27,874 nucleotides of DNA from Gemmatimonadota bacterium (GCA_018673255.1 JABHDC010000081.1:1-27874); one strand, 5' to 3'. Positions 14,980 through 24,415 are shown, counted from the stretch's first letter. The notes: generated by a model not told the origin, from the letters alone. Numbers and translations: made by a program.

Positions 14980-17900
14980 ATGATCAGACGACACCCCCTG
15001 TCCATCTACGTACTGGCTTTCGTACTGACCGGCTCCCTGCTGGCGGGTCACTCGCCTGCCAGTGGCCAGAATCTGGACCAGTTCGAGCACGCCCGCGTCC
15101 TGCGAGTGCTGAGCCTGCTTGCACCCAATCAGGGCGCACCGTCCCTGCCCGGACCGGCGGCCAAGATGGCCGGAGCCGACGATGCGACAGGAACGATTTC
15201 CGGCACGATCCAGGGCCTCGACCTCGAAGGCTTCGAATCTGCCGCCGTCGTCGCCTGGCAGGCAGACTCGATCGCCGGCGAAGAGACCGCCATCGATGGC
15301 GCGCAGACCGTCGCCCGTGCCATGGTCGAACCGGATGGCAGCTATCGGCTGACCCAACTTGGCCCCGGGACCTACTATGTAAGCGCCATGGCCAAAGGAT
15401 ACGAGACGCTCTACTGGGAAGACGCCTTCGGCCTCGATGCGGCAACGCCCGTAGAATTGGCGGATGGCGCAAGCGTCGAGGGTATCGACTTCGCGATGGA
15501 ACGTCTGAACTCCGGCACCGGCAGCATCGCCGGCATCGTAGTCGGCGAAAATGGCGAGCCGATTGCCGGGGCCGTCGTGCACGCCTTCGGCGCCGCAAGC
15601 CCTTTCACCTATGCCCTGGCCGAGACCGATGAATTCGGCGCCTACAACGTTCGCGGGTTGCGCTCGGGTGACTACGTAGTTGAGGTCCTGGCGCGAGACT
15701 ACCTGCCCGAGTTCTACGGCGACGTAACCGCCTACGAGCAGGCTGTCCTGGTCGCTGTCCTGGAACCGGACCAGACCGCTGCGGTCGATTTCGAACTCTC
15801 CCCTGGCGGATCGATCACAGGGATCGTTCGCAGTGAGGATGGCCACCCGCTGGCCGGCGCGTACGTATGGGCCACCTCGCCGGACCAGAGAGACCGGGAA
15901 GAGATCGACATCGGTCCAGAGGACGGCCTGTTGCCGGCACCCTCCGGTGGCTGGGCGGTGACGGACGAGGATGGCGTCTACCGCATGGGTGGCCTGGCGA
16001 CGGGGGATTATCGGGTTCAGTCCCAATACTCAACGCGCTGGCAACACGTATCCATCTGGTACGATGGTGCCACCTCGTTTGACCAGGCGACATCGGTCAC
16101 CGTGGCGGTTGGCCAGCAGGTCGAGGACATCGACATGACGCTGCCGCTGCCTGTCGCGAGCAGCGGCGTGTCAGGGCGCGTGTCCGATGCCAATGGGCGT
16201 CCGCTCCCCAAGGCTTTCATCACGGTGCAGACCATCATGGAAGAGAGCTTCTTCGACTCGGTGTTCATCGGCGATGACCTGACAGAGCCGGGCCAGATCG
16301 CTGGTTCCGCTGACAGCGTGACGGATGCGGTACTGATGCCGGTCGACGAGTCAATGATGGGCTCAAGGATCTGGGCTTATACGTCGACAGATGAAGATGG
16401 CTCCTACGTCATCGACGAGTTGCCCGCCGGGACCTACATCGTGTCTGCGGCGACAGAGAACAGCTGGCAATACGTGCAACGCTGGTACCCCGATGCGCAC
16501 ACGCCCCGCGACGCCACCGAGCTCGTGGTTGGCGAATCAGAACAACTGACGGATATCGACATCGTGTTACCCGTGCGGACCGCCACAGCCAGCATATCCG
16601 GCACGGTACACGACCAGGACGGCGCACCACTGAAGTGGGCCTTCGTCGAGGTCAGTCAACCTGGTGCGGATCCAACCCTGGCCGGAGATGAACGGGGCCG
16701 ATTCTGGGCCTATGGGCAGACCGATGAAGCGGGGTCGTATCGGATTGATCGACTGCCGGCCGGAACCTATGCCTTGCACGCCTCTTACCACACAGGCGAC
16801 ACCTATGGCGAGTCCTGGTATGATGGAGCGGACACCCCCGAGATGGCCACGCCACTGATGCTGACAGATGACGCATCTCGTTCGGGTATCGATTTCCAGC
16901 TGATCGTACGGCCGCTCTATGGCGAGGTCACCGGTACGGTGACGGATGCGCTCCGTGGTGCACCCATGGTCCGGTCCTATGTGGAATTATCCCCCCTTGG
17001 CCGTGACACCCGGCGTGGCACCGTGTTGCGCTACGAAGCCTTCTCGGCGGTGACTGATGAATCCGGCACCTTCCGCATGCCCTGGATCCCCGAAGGGGCC
17101 TATTCCCTCACTGTCTATGCCAATGGCGGCTCGGCAGACTACGTCCATCCAGATACCGATGCGCTGTCCACACCATTCGAGGTGGTAGGTGGCGAGTCGA
17201 CGAATCGCGATGTTGCCATCGCCGTGCGCGCTGATGGCAGCGGCGTGATCACCGGCCAGGTGTCATTCGGCTATCCGGGGCCGATCTGGTATTCCGGGGA
17301 AGAGCCGGCAGTCGGAGTCATCGAAGCAGATGACCTTGCTGACGTACCGCCCGGGGCTGATTCAAGTGTCACCGAGGGTGCCGACGTGACCGACGGCAGC
17401 AGGATCCTGACCGACGAGATTCAGGCTCATTCGCGGATCGCCGTGGTCGTGGCATTGCCCGTGGCCGCAGCAGATGCCAGCATTCCATATTCCGGGGGGC
17501 AGTATGTCGCCGTGACCGACACGGACGGTGCTTATGCCCTGCGTGGTCTGGCCCCGGGCGACTACACGATCATGTGTTTCGCGCCGGGACACATTGGGAC
17601 TTACTACGAGGGTGAATACGATCCGCAGAAAGCCCGGACGATCACTGTGGATGCAACACAGGAGACCAGCGGCATCGACTTCGAACTGGCCGGCTATTAC
17701 CGGATCTACGCAGTCGCCGAAGACGCCACCGGTGACGGACTCCAAGCGCCATCAGCAGATGAGAGCAGCAGTGGCAGCATCGTATTCGGCAACGTGGCCG
17801 ATGACACGGGCGAACCGGTTCAGGACGCCACGGTCTACCTGCTCGATACGCAGGAGCAACCGGTGGCCTTTGCCCAGACCGGCAGCGACGGAAACTTCGA

Positions 17901-18366
17901 ATTGCCAGGGATCGCTCCCGGGGAATACCGCGTCTATGCCAGTCGCGTCGGCTTCACCGGTAGCTACAATGGCAACGAACTCGACTTCGCCGCCGCCGAA
18001 CCGCTGGGACTGGCCACAGGTCAGTTGGAGGTGAATCTCGTCCTGATCGCCGGTATCGTGACTGCCGTCGAGGAGGAAGAGGATGACGCAGCCACACCGA
18101 TGGCGATGGCCCTGCATCGCAACTACCCGAATCCCTTCAATCCTGAGACGCGGATCTCCTTCTCCGTGCCCGACGTCGGGTATGCGACCGTCGTCATCCA
18201 CAATGCCCTTGGACAACGTGTCGCCACACTGCACGATGGCCCCGCCGAAACGGGTCGCGTGTATGAAGTGATGTTCCGTGCCAAGGGGCTGGCTACCGGT
18301 ATCTACTTCTACGCACTGGAGTTCGAAGGGCAGCGACTGACACACTCGATGATGCTGGTGAGATAG
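14980..18366 (+). CDS. Secreted multi-domain repeat protein with carboxypeptidase-regulatory-like domains and T9SS/FlgD-like C-terminal module
   Basis: This is a 1128-residue exported protein. Residues 1 to about 32 form a signal peptide (MIRRH, hydrophobic core, cut near SGQN). Then come about eight beta-sandwich repeats of the carboxypeptidase-regulatory/SdrB type. Each has a G-S-I-S/T-G-T-V start, a G-x-P-L-x-x-A turn, D-x-D-G-x-Y, a G-L-x-x-G-x-Y segment, often a W-Y-x-D-A block and an ending like G-I-D-F-x-L. The last 85 or so residues (NYPNPFNPETRISFSVP, GQRVATL, GIYFYALE, ending MMLVR) match FlgD-like/type IX sorting domains of FCB bacteria. There is no catalytic domain, so a structural, adhesive or sugar-binding surface role is likely. 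The start follows GGAG by six bases; the frame from 14848 adds a non-signal segment. The gene stands alone. Confidence 0.85.
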   Translation: MIRRHPLSIYVLAFVLTGSLLAGHSPASGQNLDQFEHARVLRVLSLLAPNQGAPSLPGPAAKMAGADDATGTISGTIQGLDLEGFESAAVVAWQADSIAGEETAIDGAQTVARAMVEPDGSYRLTQLGPGTYYVSAMAKGYETLYWEDAFGLDAATPVELADGASVEGIDFAMERLNSGTGSIAGIVVGENGEPIAGAVVHAFGAASPFTYALAETDEFGAYNVRGLRSGDYVVEVLARDYLPEFYGDVTAYEQAVLVAVLEPDQTAAVDFELSPGGSITGIVRSEDGHPLAGAYVWATSPDQRDREEIDIGPEDGLLPAPSGGWAVTDEDGVYRMGGLATGDYRVQSQYSTRWQHVSIWYDGATSFDQATSVTVAVGQQVEDIDMTLPLPVASSGVSGRVSDANGRPLPKAFITVQTIMEESFFDSVFIGDDLTEPGQIAGSADSVTDAVLMPVDESMMGSRIWAYTSTDEDGSYVIDELPAGTYIVSAATENSWQYVQRWYPDAHTPRDATELVVGESEQLTDIDIVLPVRTATASISGTVHDQDGAPLKWAFVEVSQPGADPTLAGDERGRFWAYGQTDEAGSYRIDRLPAGTYALHASYHTGDTYGESWYDGADTPEMATPLMLTDDASRSGIDFQLIVRPLYGEVTGTVTDALRGAPMVRSYVELSPLGRDTRRGTVLRYEAFSAVTDESGTFRMPWIPEGAYSLTVYANGGSADYVHPDTDALSTPFEVVGGESTNRDVAIAVRADGSGVITGQVSFGYPGPIWYSGEEPAVGVIEADDLADVPPGADSSVTEGADVTDGSRILTDEIQAHSRIAVVVALPVAAADASIPYSGGQYVAVTDTDGAYALRGLAPGDYTIMCFAPGHIGTYYEGEYDPQKARTITVDATQETSGIDFELAGYYRIYAVAEDATGDGLQAPSADESSSGSIVFGNVADDTGEPVQDATVYLLDTQEQPVAFAQTGSDGNFELPGIAPGEYRVYASRVGFTGSYNGNELDFAAAEPLGLATGQLEVNLVLIAGIVTAVEEEEDDAATPMAMALHRNYPNPFNPETRISFSVPDVGYATVVIHNALGQRVATLHDGPAETGRVYEVMFRAKGLATGIYFYALEFEGQRLTHSMMLVR

Positions 18367-18377
18367 GCTGCCACACG

Positions 18378-18409
18378 CCCCGGTTGAGCGCCCCTGCACT
18401 CAACCGGGG
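18378..18409. terminator. Hairpin between convergent genes, probable two-way terminator
   Basis: A perfect 11-pair stem (CCCCGGTTGAG at 18378-18388 with CTCAACCGGGG at 18399-18409) closes a ten-base loop. It starts 12 bases after the stop of the repeat-protein gene, and 70 bases separate it from the stop of the nitrilase gene. No long T run follows on either strand, so it may act with Rho or as a transcript end stabiliser. Confidence 0.7.
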
Positions 18410-18478
18410 TATGTACGTCTTATCGAGACGCTGCCGAATGCCGAGACACGCCGATTGATCAGACTTGTGTCCCTTGTG

Positions 18479-19759
18479 TCAGTCAGGCCACTTCGACAGG
18501 CAGGCCAGAATCTCTTCGTAGACCCGTGACGATCGGGCATTCCTCGCCCACCGTGCACCCCCTGGCCCTGGATTCAGATTGCCCCCGGCATTGGGGTGAC
18601 ACTTCGGCCGATTCTGCAGGTCGACCTTCGCAGTGAGCACACCATCCTGAGTCGATCGGGCCAGCGTCTCCCCCACTGTGTTGGTGATGGCCGCCGGAGA
18701 ATAGAGCGATGCCGTAAGGATGTGAACATTGTTGTCAATCGCCCGGGCGGGCAGGATCAGTGGCTCATATCCGGCATTGGGAAACAGCACGAGTTCGGCA
18801 CCCTTGAGCGCCAGCAGTCGCGCCGCTTCCGGCCACCAGCTGTCGTAACAGATCATGAATCCGACCCGGCCGAAATCGGTCTCGAAGATCTCGAAGGACT
18901 CACCCGGCACGACCCCCGCCGGCTCCTCCGGCCAGTAGGGATGCACTTTGCGCTGCACATGAACCAGATCACCCTGCCGATCCAGGAGGACGGCACTGTT
19001 GTAGACGATGTCGCCGTCCCGCTCCAGCAGGCCTGCCGCCATGTAGCAGTTCCCTTCGCGGGCCCGCTCGCCGAGCATGTGGCAGAAGTCCCCGGGCAGC
19101 CGCTCAGCACGATCCAGCAGATCCGCCCCTGCAGCATCCGGCATGGAGGCCGTATTGGCGAACTCCGGCAGCAGAATCAGATCAGGTCCTGCCGGGATCA
19201 ATCGATCGATCTGACGTCCGTACCACGCCAGATGCTCTTCAGCATTAGCCGGTGAAGGCGGACAACCCCGCACGGTTCCCAGGTGCACCGGACGCGGCGG
19301 GGCCAGCGTGCCCCGGGTCCAGAGGACTTCTTCGAACCAGACTCTCGCCTGCGGCGCGTAGCGCAGCAGCAGGCGAATCTCGGCCGCATCGCAGCCAGCG
19401 GGAACGACGAAGGTCCCCTCGCCTGCCAGGCGATCACCTACCCGCTTGAATGACTCGATGGTATCCGTCGCGCAATGACTGTCCGGCTGAGTGCCCGGAC
19501 GCCACAGAACGTGAGGTGTCACGTGCAGCCCCAGGTCAAGATCAGCTTCGACTCGGACCGTCACCCGTAATCGACAGACCTCTCCCTCAGTGACACGAAT
19601 CGTCTGACACCAGGCGCCGAAGCAGTGTGAATTGCCCCCACCGGCAAGCCCGAGGACGCCATCGCCCTGCAGGAATGTCGGCGCCAACGATTCCATGGGG
19701 GTCCACTGCTGCCAGTTTCCTTGCGACGAAGCGTCTGGCAGCAGTTGCAGATCATCCAT
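18479..19759 (-). CDS. Carbon-nitrogen hydrolase (nitrilase superfamily) with N-terminal beta-rich domain
   Basis: This is a 426-residue protein. The C-terminal part, from about 158 on, is a nitrilase-fold amidase with the complete triad E199 (LLPEF), K271 (VQRKVHP) and C304 (MICYDSWWPE). It should cleave an amide or nitrile bond through a cysteine thioester. The first 150 residues have no nitrilase counterpart; they look like a beta-sandwich (GNSHCFGAWCQTIRV, RLRVTVRVEAD, EIRLLLRY, WFEEVLW) similar in pattern to carbohydrate-binding modules. No signal peptide is visible, which is odd for such a module. The gene is convergent with the repeat-protein gene and divergent from the DUF4432 gene. 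Substrate unknown. Confidence 0.85.
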   Translation of the reverse strand: MDDLQLLPDASSQGNWQQWTPMESLAPTFLQGDGVLGLAGGGNSHCFGAWCQTIRVTEGEVCRLRVTVRVEADLDLGLHVTPHVLWRPGTQPDSHCATDTIESFKRVGDRLAGEGTFVVPAGCDAAEIRLLLRYAPQARVWFEEVLWTRGTLAPPRPVHLGTVRGCPPSPANAEEHLAWYGRQIDRLIPAGPDLILLPEFANTASMPDAAGADLLDRAERLPGDFCHMLGERAREGNCYMAAGLLERDGDIVYNSAVLLDRQGDLVHVQRKVHPYWPEEPAGVVPGESFEIFETDFGRVGFMICYDSWWPEAARLLALKGAELVLFPNAGYEPLILPARAIDNNVHILTASLYSPAAITNTVGETLARSTQDGVLTAKVDLQNRPKCHPNAGGNLNPGPGGARWARNARSSRVYEEILACLSKWPD

Positions 19760-20061
19760 CTGTCACCCCTGTGTCTATATGATGAGGTGCGCGGCACAGG
19801 CCGGCAGTACTGCACTCTGTCGAGAACCTCCGGATTCAGATGATCCTTCGGTTGTGCCTCCACGGTGTGTAGCCAGGATGATACGAGGATTCTCTGCACC
19901 ACGCTGCGGTCGTACCCTGTCTGAGGGCACTTGCCCGCCGGAGTATCGCACGTTCCCGGAGCCGAATCACCCGCCACGTTGTGCCCCCCTGCCGGGCGAC
20001 GGTCAGGATTCCTATCTTGCTCCTCGACGATTCGCCGCTCACCCAGCAGGAGCCAACAACC
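19760..20061. other. Divergent intergenic region between nitrilase and DUF4432 genes
   Basis: This 302-base gap holds no credible gene. It should contain promoters for both neighbours. A perfect ten-base palindrome GCAGTACTGC lies at 19804-19813, 45 bases upstream of the nitrilase ATG, and could be an operator. I find no well-spaced -35/-10 pair. AGGAG at 20048-20052 is the ribosome binding site of the DUF4432 gene. Confidence 0.4.
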
Positions 20062-21135
20062 ATGCCCAGGCTTTTCGGACGAAACTATACGCGTCAGCAG
20101 GTCCAGGATCTCGTCGGTGACATCTCGCAGGTCGCTAACATCCGGCGTGCCGAATTGACCGAAGGCAATGAACGCGGCGCGGGATTGATCGAAGTGACCA
20201 ACGCCTCGGGGCTCAGTTTCTCGGTGCTGCCAGGACGAGCCCTCGACATCTCGGCTGCCACCTACAAGGGCATGTCCCTCTGCTTCCGCTCCAAGACCGG
20301 CGACGTGGGGCCGGCATTCTACGAACCCACCGGCTTCGACTGGATGCGTGGATCTTTCCTCGGGCTGCTCACCACCTGTGGCCTGAGTTTTGTCGGCCAT
20401 CCCGAGACCGACCCGGAGGTCGAGAATGAGGAGCTTCCCCTGCACGGACGACTCTCCTACATCCCGGCCAAGGATGTTTACGCGCGTGGTGCCTGGGAGG
20501 GCGACGATTACATCATGCGTCTCGGTGGCCGCATGCGCGAACACATCATGTTCGGACACTGCCTGGAGATGACGCGGGAGATGTCGACCGTGTTGGGGCA
20601 GAGCGTCATTCGGATTCACGATCGCGTCGAGAATCTCGGTGCCGATCCTGCACCGCTGATGGTGCTCTACCACACCAACCCGGGGTGGCCCCTGCTGGAT
20701 GTCGGTGCCCGCCTGGTGTTGCAGGCGCAGAAGTCGACGGAATGGCAGAATGATGAAGAGGTCAGCCCCGACGTCTATACGAAGGTGACCGGGCCCCGTC
20801 AGAAAATGCACGACGATGTATACGTGCACCGCCCGCGTGCCGACCGTCAAGGCAATGTGCACGTCGCCCTCATCAACGATCGCCTGGAGCTGGGGCTCTA
20901 CTGGAAGTTCCCACGCAAGGAATTGCCCATCCTCAATCAGTGGCAGCACTTCCATCGGGGTACGTATGTCACCGGGATCGAACCAGGCAATTGCAGCGCC
21001 CTGGGTCGAGCGTGGAATCGCAAACACGGCACACTCGAATTCCTGGAACCGGGCCAGACGCGCGACTTCCACCTGGAGGTGGGTGTGCTGGATGGAAAGA
21101 AGGAAATCCGCGCCTTCGAGAAGTCGCTGCCCTGA
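20062..21135 (+). CDS. DUF4432 family protein, aldose-epimerase-like fold
   Basis: This 357-residue protein has the layout of DUF4432, a galactose-mutarotase-like beta-sandwich family. Typical segments are GLSFSVLPGRALDISAATYKG near the N-terminus, a GLLTTCGL segment, PLHGRLSYIPA with a conserved His, NPGWPLLDVGARLVL, and a C-terminal EPGQTRDFHLEVGVLDG. Related proteins are thought to bind or epimerise sugars or sugar acids; no activity can be assigned. ATG 20062 follows AGGAG by nine bases; the frame from 19981 adds 27 unrelated residues. It is transcribed alone, between a nitrilase-type gene and a convergent glycosyltransferase. Confidence 0.8.
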   Translation: MPRLFGRNYTRQQVQDLVGDISQVANIRRAELTEGNERGAGLIEVTNASGLSFSVLPGRALDISAATYKGMSLCFRSKTGDVGPAFYEPTGFDWMRGSFLGLLTTCGLSFVGHPETDPEVENEELPLHGRLSYIPAKDVYARGAWEGDDYIMRLGGRMREHIMFGHCLEMTREMSTVLGQSVIRIHDRVENLGADPAPLMVLYHTNPGWPLLDVGARLVLQAQKSTEWQNDEEVSPDVYTKVTGPRQKMHDDVYVHRPRADRQGNVHVALINDRLELGLYWKFPRKELPILNQWQHFHRGTYVTGIEPGNCSALGRAWNRKHGTLEFLEPGQTRDFHLEVGVLDGKKEIRAFEKSLP

Positions 21136-21155
21136 GGTTGAGTTGGCCACGGCGC

Positions 21156-21178
21156 CGAATCGAGTGTGCGACGATTCG
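21156..21178. terminator. Small hairpin between convergent DUF4432 and glycosyltransferase genes
   Basis: CGAATCG (21156-21162) pairs with CGATTCG (21172-21178) over a nine-base loop, 20 bases after the DUF4432 stop. There is no T tract. It is a weak terminator candidate, supported mainly by its place between two convergent genes. Confidence 0.35.
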
Positions 21179-21227
21179 CCGGTAACTGGGCGAGGCCGGG
21201 ATTCTCTGCGTGTGGGGAGCCGGTCGC

Positions 21228-22397
21228 TTACGCGGCCATGAGCGAGGTGTAGATCGCCATCACGCGTTGCGCCACCACCGATTCGGTGTAGTGTTCGACC
21301 ACGCGCTGCCGTCCGGCGGTTCCCAGTCGCAGGCGTCGGTCCTCGTCCTGTAGAAGGTCTGCCACGGCCTTGTGCAGAGATGCCACGTCACGCACCGGTA
21401 CGAGCATTCCCGTCTCGCCATCGATGACGACTTCGCGGCAGCCGCGGATGTCACACGTCACCGTGGGTCGCGCCATCGCGGTGGCTTCCAGCAGAGACTT
21501 CGACAGCCCCTCCCGGTGTGATGCCAGCACAAAGACGTCCATCGAAGCATAGAGGGTCGGCATATCATCACGTCCCTGCAGGATGTGACATCGATCCTGA
21601 ATGCCGTGCTCACGGGCCAGCGCAAAGGGATCCACCGCGTCGGATTGCTCCGGTTCGAAGAGGCCCACGATGAGGAACCGCACATCGTCACGCTCATCCG
21701 CGAGGCGGCTGGCCATCTCGAAGAATTCGAGATAGCCCTTTTCTTCGACGACGCGGCCTACGGTTCCCACGACCAGATCCGTGTCCTTCCAACCTAGTTC
21801 CTGACGCAGCGTTGCGGCACCGAGATCCACCTGCCCGTCGAAATAGGCTTCGTCCACGCCATTTCCGACCAGGTGCAGGTGCTCCTGCTTCTTGTATCCA
21901 TGTGTCCTGGCGTAGGCCAGGTCTTCCTCGGACTGGAAGAGCAGATGATCACTCCACATGGCCGTCCAGCGTTCAGCCGCTTGGGCGGCCACGTGGTAGA
22001 GCCCGCTGGTGCGGTCGTGGAACAGGAATCCGTGGACTGTGTGCAGGACATGGGGCGCCCGGGCCATCTGGGCGACGGGCGGGCCGAGCAACCCCCCTTT
22101 GGGATTGTGGGTGTGCACGATGTCGTAGCGCCCACGACGAATTGCCCCATAGAGGGCGGCTGCCGTACGAGCGTCGGTCCAGGGAACGATCTCGCGCTCA
22201 AATGGCAAATAATGGACCTGCAGGCCCAGCTCTGTGAGACCGGCTTCGTAGTCGACACCGTCGGCCGTACCGGAGTCAGGTGCCCGTCCACACAGGATGT
22301 GGATCTCGCAACCTGCAGCGGCCAGGCGGATGAGCCGGCGACGCAGCAGCAGCCACGCAATGCGATCGGTGGGGACCACATGAGCAACCCGTATCAT
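21228..22397 (-). CDS. GT4-type glycosyltransferase
   Basis: This 389-residue GT-B glycosyltransferase has an N-terminal domain with VAHVVPTDRIAWLLL, an HTHNPKGGLLGP segment and HTVHGFLFH. The C-terminal nucleotide-sugar domain has VGTVGRVVEEKGYLEFFEMA and the E-x7-E motif in HREGLSKSLLEATAMARP, then GCREVVIDGETGMLVPV. It transfers a sugar from a nucleotide donor to a glycan or lipid acceptor, probably for surface polysaccharide. ATG 22397 is chosen because MIRVAHVVPT is the family-like start. No Shine-Dalgarno is visible and the longer frame from 22496 reaches into the upstream gene. It follows the isomerase gene by 73 bases on the same strand, but is not obviously part of the same pathway. 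Confidence 0.87.
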   Translation of the reverse strand: MIRVAHVVPTDRIAWLLLRRRLIRLAAAGCEIHILCGRAPDSGTADGVDYEAGLTELGLQVHYLPFEREIVPWTDARTAAALYGAIRRGRYDIVHTHNPKGGLLGPPVAQMARAPHVLHTVHGFLFHDRTSGLYHVAAQAAERWTAMWSDHLLFQSEEDLAYARTHGYKKQEHLHLVGNGVDEAYFDGQVDLGAATLRQELGWKDTDLVVGTVGRVVEEKGYLEFFEMASRLADERDDVRFLIVGLFEPEQSDAVDPFALAREHGIQDRCHILQGRDDMPTLYASMDVFVLASHREGLSKSLLEATAMARPTVTCDIRGCREVVIDGETGMLVPVRDVASLHKAVADLLQDEDRRLRLGTAGRQRVVEHYTESVVAQRVMAIYTSLMAA

Positions 22398-22470
22398 GAC
22401 CAACGGCACGACACGTAACAGACCACGACTGGGTCGGCGCCCCAAGGCCAGACGATCCCAAGCCAGACAT

Positions 22471-23310
22471 TCACAGTCCGGATCTCTCCCAGACATCTCT
22501 CAGCGCCGATGCGGTTGCGGCAACTGCATCTTCACTCGACATCTCGCGCAGCGCGGCGCTGAAAGGCTCGACCATGACGGGGCCATCGTAGCCGATTCGC
22601 TTGAGGGCCATGAGGAAGGTGCCGATGTCGATTACGCCTGTGGCTCCAGGCAACTCACGCTGATTGTCGATCTGCGCGTCAACGGCCAGATCCGGCGCGT
22701 CGTTCACGTGCACGTCCACAACCTGTTCCGGCTGCAGACGCTGCAGGTGTGTGCTGTCCTCATTCGCTGTGTACCAGTGCCACGCGTCGAGGAGGAAACC
22801 CGCATTCGGACCGATGGCTGCACACAACTTGGCCATCTGGTCCATGGTGTGGACGAAGGGATGCTTCTTGCCCTGGCGGCTGCGCAGGGGACCGACGTAT
22901 TCCAGTCCGAGGCGAATCCCGTGGGCTGCAAGGATTTCTGCTGCCGGGCGCAGACGACGGGCGTGCAGCTCGAAGTTCTCCTCGAAGGTCAACTCGTCGG
23001 AAGCAGGCGCGATCCACGTCGCCGTTCGTCTTACGTCGAGTGCGGCAGCCGCAGCGGCCAGCGCATCCAGTTCGTCGAGACTGTCCTCGTAGTCGTCCTC
23101 TTCACCCCGGAAATCGAGTGGAAAACCGAAGGCGGACAGGCGCACTCCTTCCGCCTCCGCCAGTTCCTTGACTCGCTCGACACCCAGCCCAACGGCTTCG
23201 GCGATGTTGAAGTGGTACCCGTCGAATCCGTGGCGGGCGGCCAGGGCAAGACCTTCAGCCATGGTGCTGACGTTGACACCGATGGCCCCGGGATTGAGTG
23301 ATGTATACAT
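22471..23310 (-). CDS. Sugar phosphate isomerase/epimerase (AP-endonuclease-2 fold)
   Basis: This is a 279-residue TIM-barrel protein. Likely metal ligands occur in LGLEYVGP, FLLDAWHWY, DVHVNDAP and VMVEPFS, the usual Glu-Asp-His-Glu order of the xylose-isomerase-like family. It probably isomerises or epimerises a keto-sugar or inositol derivative. ATG 23310 is preceded by a perfect AAGGAG (minus strand, 23317-23322) at six bases. The 2-hydroxyacid dehydrogenase gene ends 18 bases upstream, so the two are likely one transcript and may act in the same catabolic route. Confidence 0.87.
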   Translation of the reverse strand: MYTSLNPGAIGVNVSTMAEGLALAARHGFDGYHFNIAEAVGLGVERVKELAEAEGVRLSAFGFPLDFRGEEDDYEDSLDELDALAAAAAALDVRRTATWIAPASDELTFEENFELHARRLRPAAEILAAHGIRLGLEYVGPLRSRQGKKHPFVHTMDQMAKLCAAIGPNAGFLLDAWHWYTANEDSTHLQRLQPEQVVDVHVNDAPDLAVDAQIDNQRELPGATGVIDIGTFLMALKRIGYDGPVMVEPFSAALREMSSEDAVAATASALRDVWERSGL

Positions 23311-23328
23311 GTCAGTCTCCTTGTCGCC

Positions 23329-24297
23329 TCAGAGGGCCACGTTATGCTGCGGACGTCCCTCGAGGAACGCGATAACGTTGTCGACGGCCCCCCCATTGAG
23401 CAGGTCTACCCCCTCAGCCGTCTGATCGGCGGCGTGCGGTGTCATTACCACCTGCTCACACGCATTGATGGGATGCTCGGCGACGAAGGGTTCATCGGGG
23501 AAGACATCCAGACCGGCACCGGCCAGCTCGTCGGCTGCCAGTGCTGCAGCCAGCGCATCCAGATCCACGACAGGCCCCCGGGCGCCATTGAGTAGAACCG
23601 CGGTCGATTTCATCGCCGCCAGCTGATCTGCGCCAATCAGTCCACGTGTGTCGTCGGTCAGGGCCACGTGGAGACTTACGTAGTCGCTCTGTGCGAGCAG
23701 ATCATTCAGGTCATCGACGAAGCGGACACCGAGTTCGGCCGCCCGTGCCGGCGTTGGGTTGAAGGTCCAGGCGATGACGTCCATCCCCAGTGCCCGACCC
23801 AGTCGAGCCATTTCCGCGCCGATATTCCCTGTCCCGACGATTCCAAGTGTCTTGCCCTGCACACCGAGATTCATTCGGCGTGTCCAACGATGGGCGCGAA
23901 TCTCCGCCGTCTGAAATGCGGCGCGCTTTGCCACGGTGAACAGGAGTCCCAGCATATGCTCGGCCACCACGGGCGCCGTTCGGCCCGGCTGATTGGAGAC
24001 CACGATGCCGAGTTCAGCGGCCACCTTCAGGTCGATCATATCCGTGCCGATCGAGCAGGTCGTGATCATCTTCAGGTTCGGTAGGGCGCGCAGTTCTTCT
24101 TCGCGCCAGGTGACGGTGCCACGAGAGTTGATGATCACCTGAGAATCGGCGGCCCGTTCGACCTTCTGGGCCGTCGTCTCGGGTCGATCGCTGTGCAGGA
24201 TCACGTCTCCATAGGACTGCAGACGTTCCAGCTGAAGTGACTCGGCAATCTGGGGCGGATCGTCACCGGGAACGAGAATACGAGGGCGGTCGGGCAT
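23329..24297 (-). CDS. D-2-hydroxyacid dehydrogenase
   Basis: This 322-residue NAD-dependent dehydrogenase of the phosphoglycerate/glyoxylate reductase family has the nucleotide-binding GIVGTGNIGAEMARLGRALG. Catalytic Arg lies in NGARGPVVD, Glu in LDVFPDEP and His in TPHAADQT, so the active site is complete. It interconverts a 2-keto acid and a D-2-hydroxy acid; SerA regulatory domains are absent, arguing against serine biosynthesis. ATG 24297 gives MPDRPRILVPGDD; the longer frame from 24408 adds 37 unrelated residues. It is the first gene of a minus-strand run with the isomerase and is divergent from a second isomerase gene. Confidence 0.9.
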   Translation of the reverse strand: MPDRPRILVPGDDPPQIAESLQLERLQSYGDVILHSDRPETTAQKVERAADSQVIINSRGTVTWREEELRALPNLKMITTCSIGTDMIDLKVAAELGIVVSNQPGRTAPVVAEHMLGLLFTVAKRAAFQTAEIRAHRWTRRMNLGVQGKTLGIVGTGNIGAEMARLGRALGMDVIAWTFNPTPARAAELGVRFVDDLNDLLAQSDYVSLHVALTDDTRGLIGADQLAAMKSTAVLLNGARGPVVDLDALAAALAADELAGAGLDVFPDEPFVAEHPINACEQVVMTPHAADQTAEGVDLLNGGAVDNVIAFLEGRPQHNVAL

Positions 24298-24415
24298 GAA
24301 ACAACTCTCATGAAGGGGCAGATTGAAGGGATGGGCGGGCCAGGCTACCTTGTCGAAGCCAGGGCCATGGAGGCGCCAGGTGATCTCCTGCCTGACGGAT
24401 CTGCCCAATGGATTC

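Noticed and set aside
14908..16026. 372-codon open frame on the minus strand
   Set aside because: It is antisense to the signal peptide and first repeats of the secreted protein; no domain is recognisable.
18464..18480. Tandem CTTGTGTC duplication at the end of the nitrilase gene
   Set aside because: Two eight-base copies one base apart are too short to be more than chance or slippage.
19561..21150. 529-codon open frame on the minus strand
   Set aside because: It spans the DUF4432 gene in antisense and part of the nitrilase gene in another frame, with no recognisable domain. It is a shadow.
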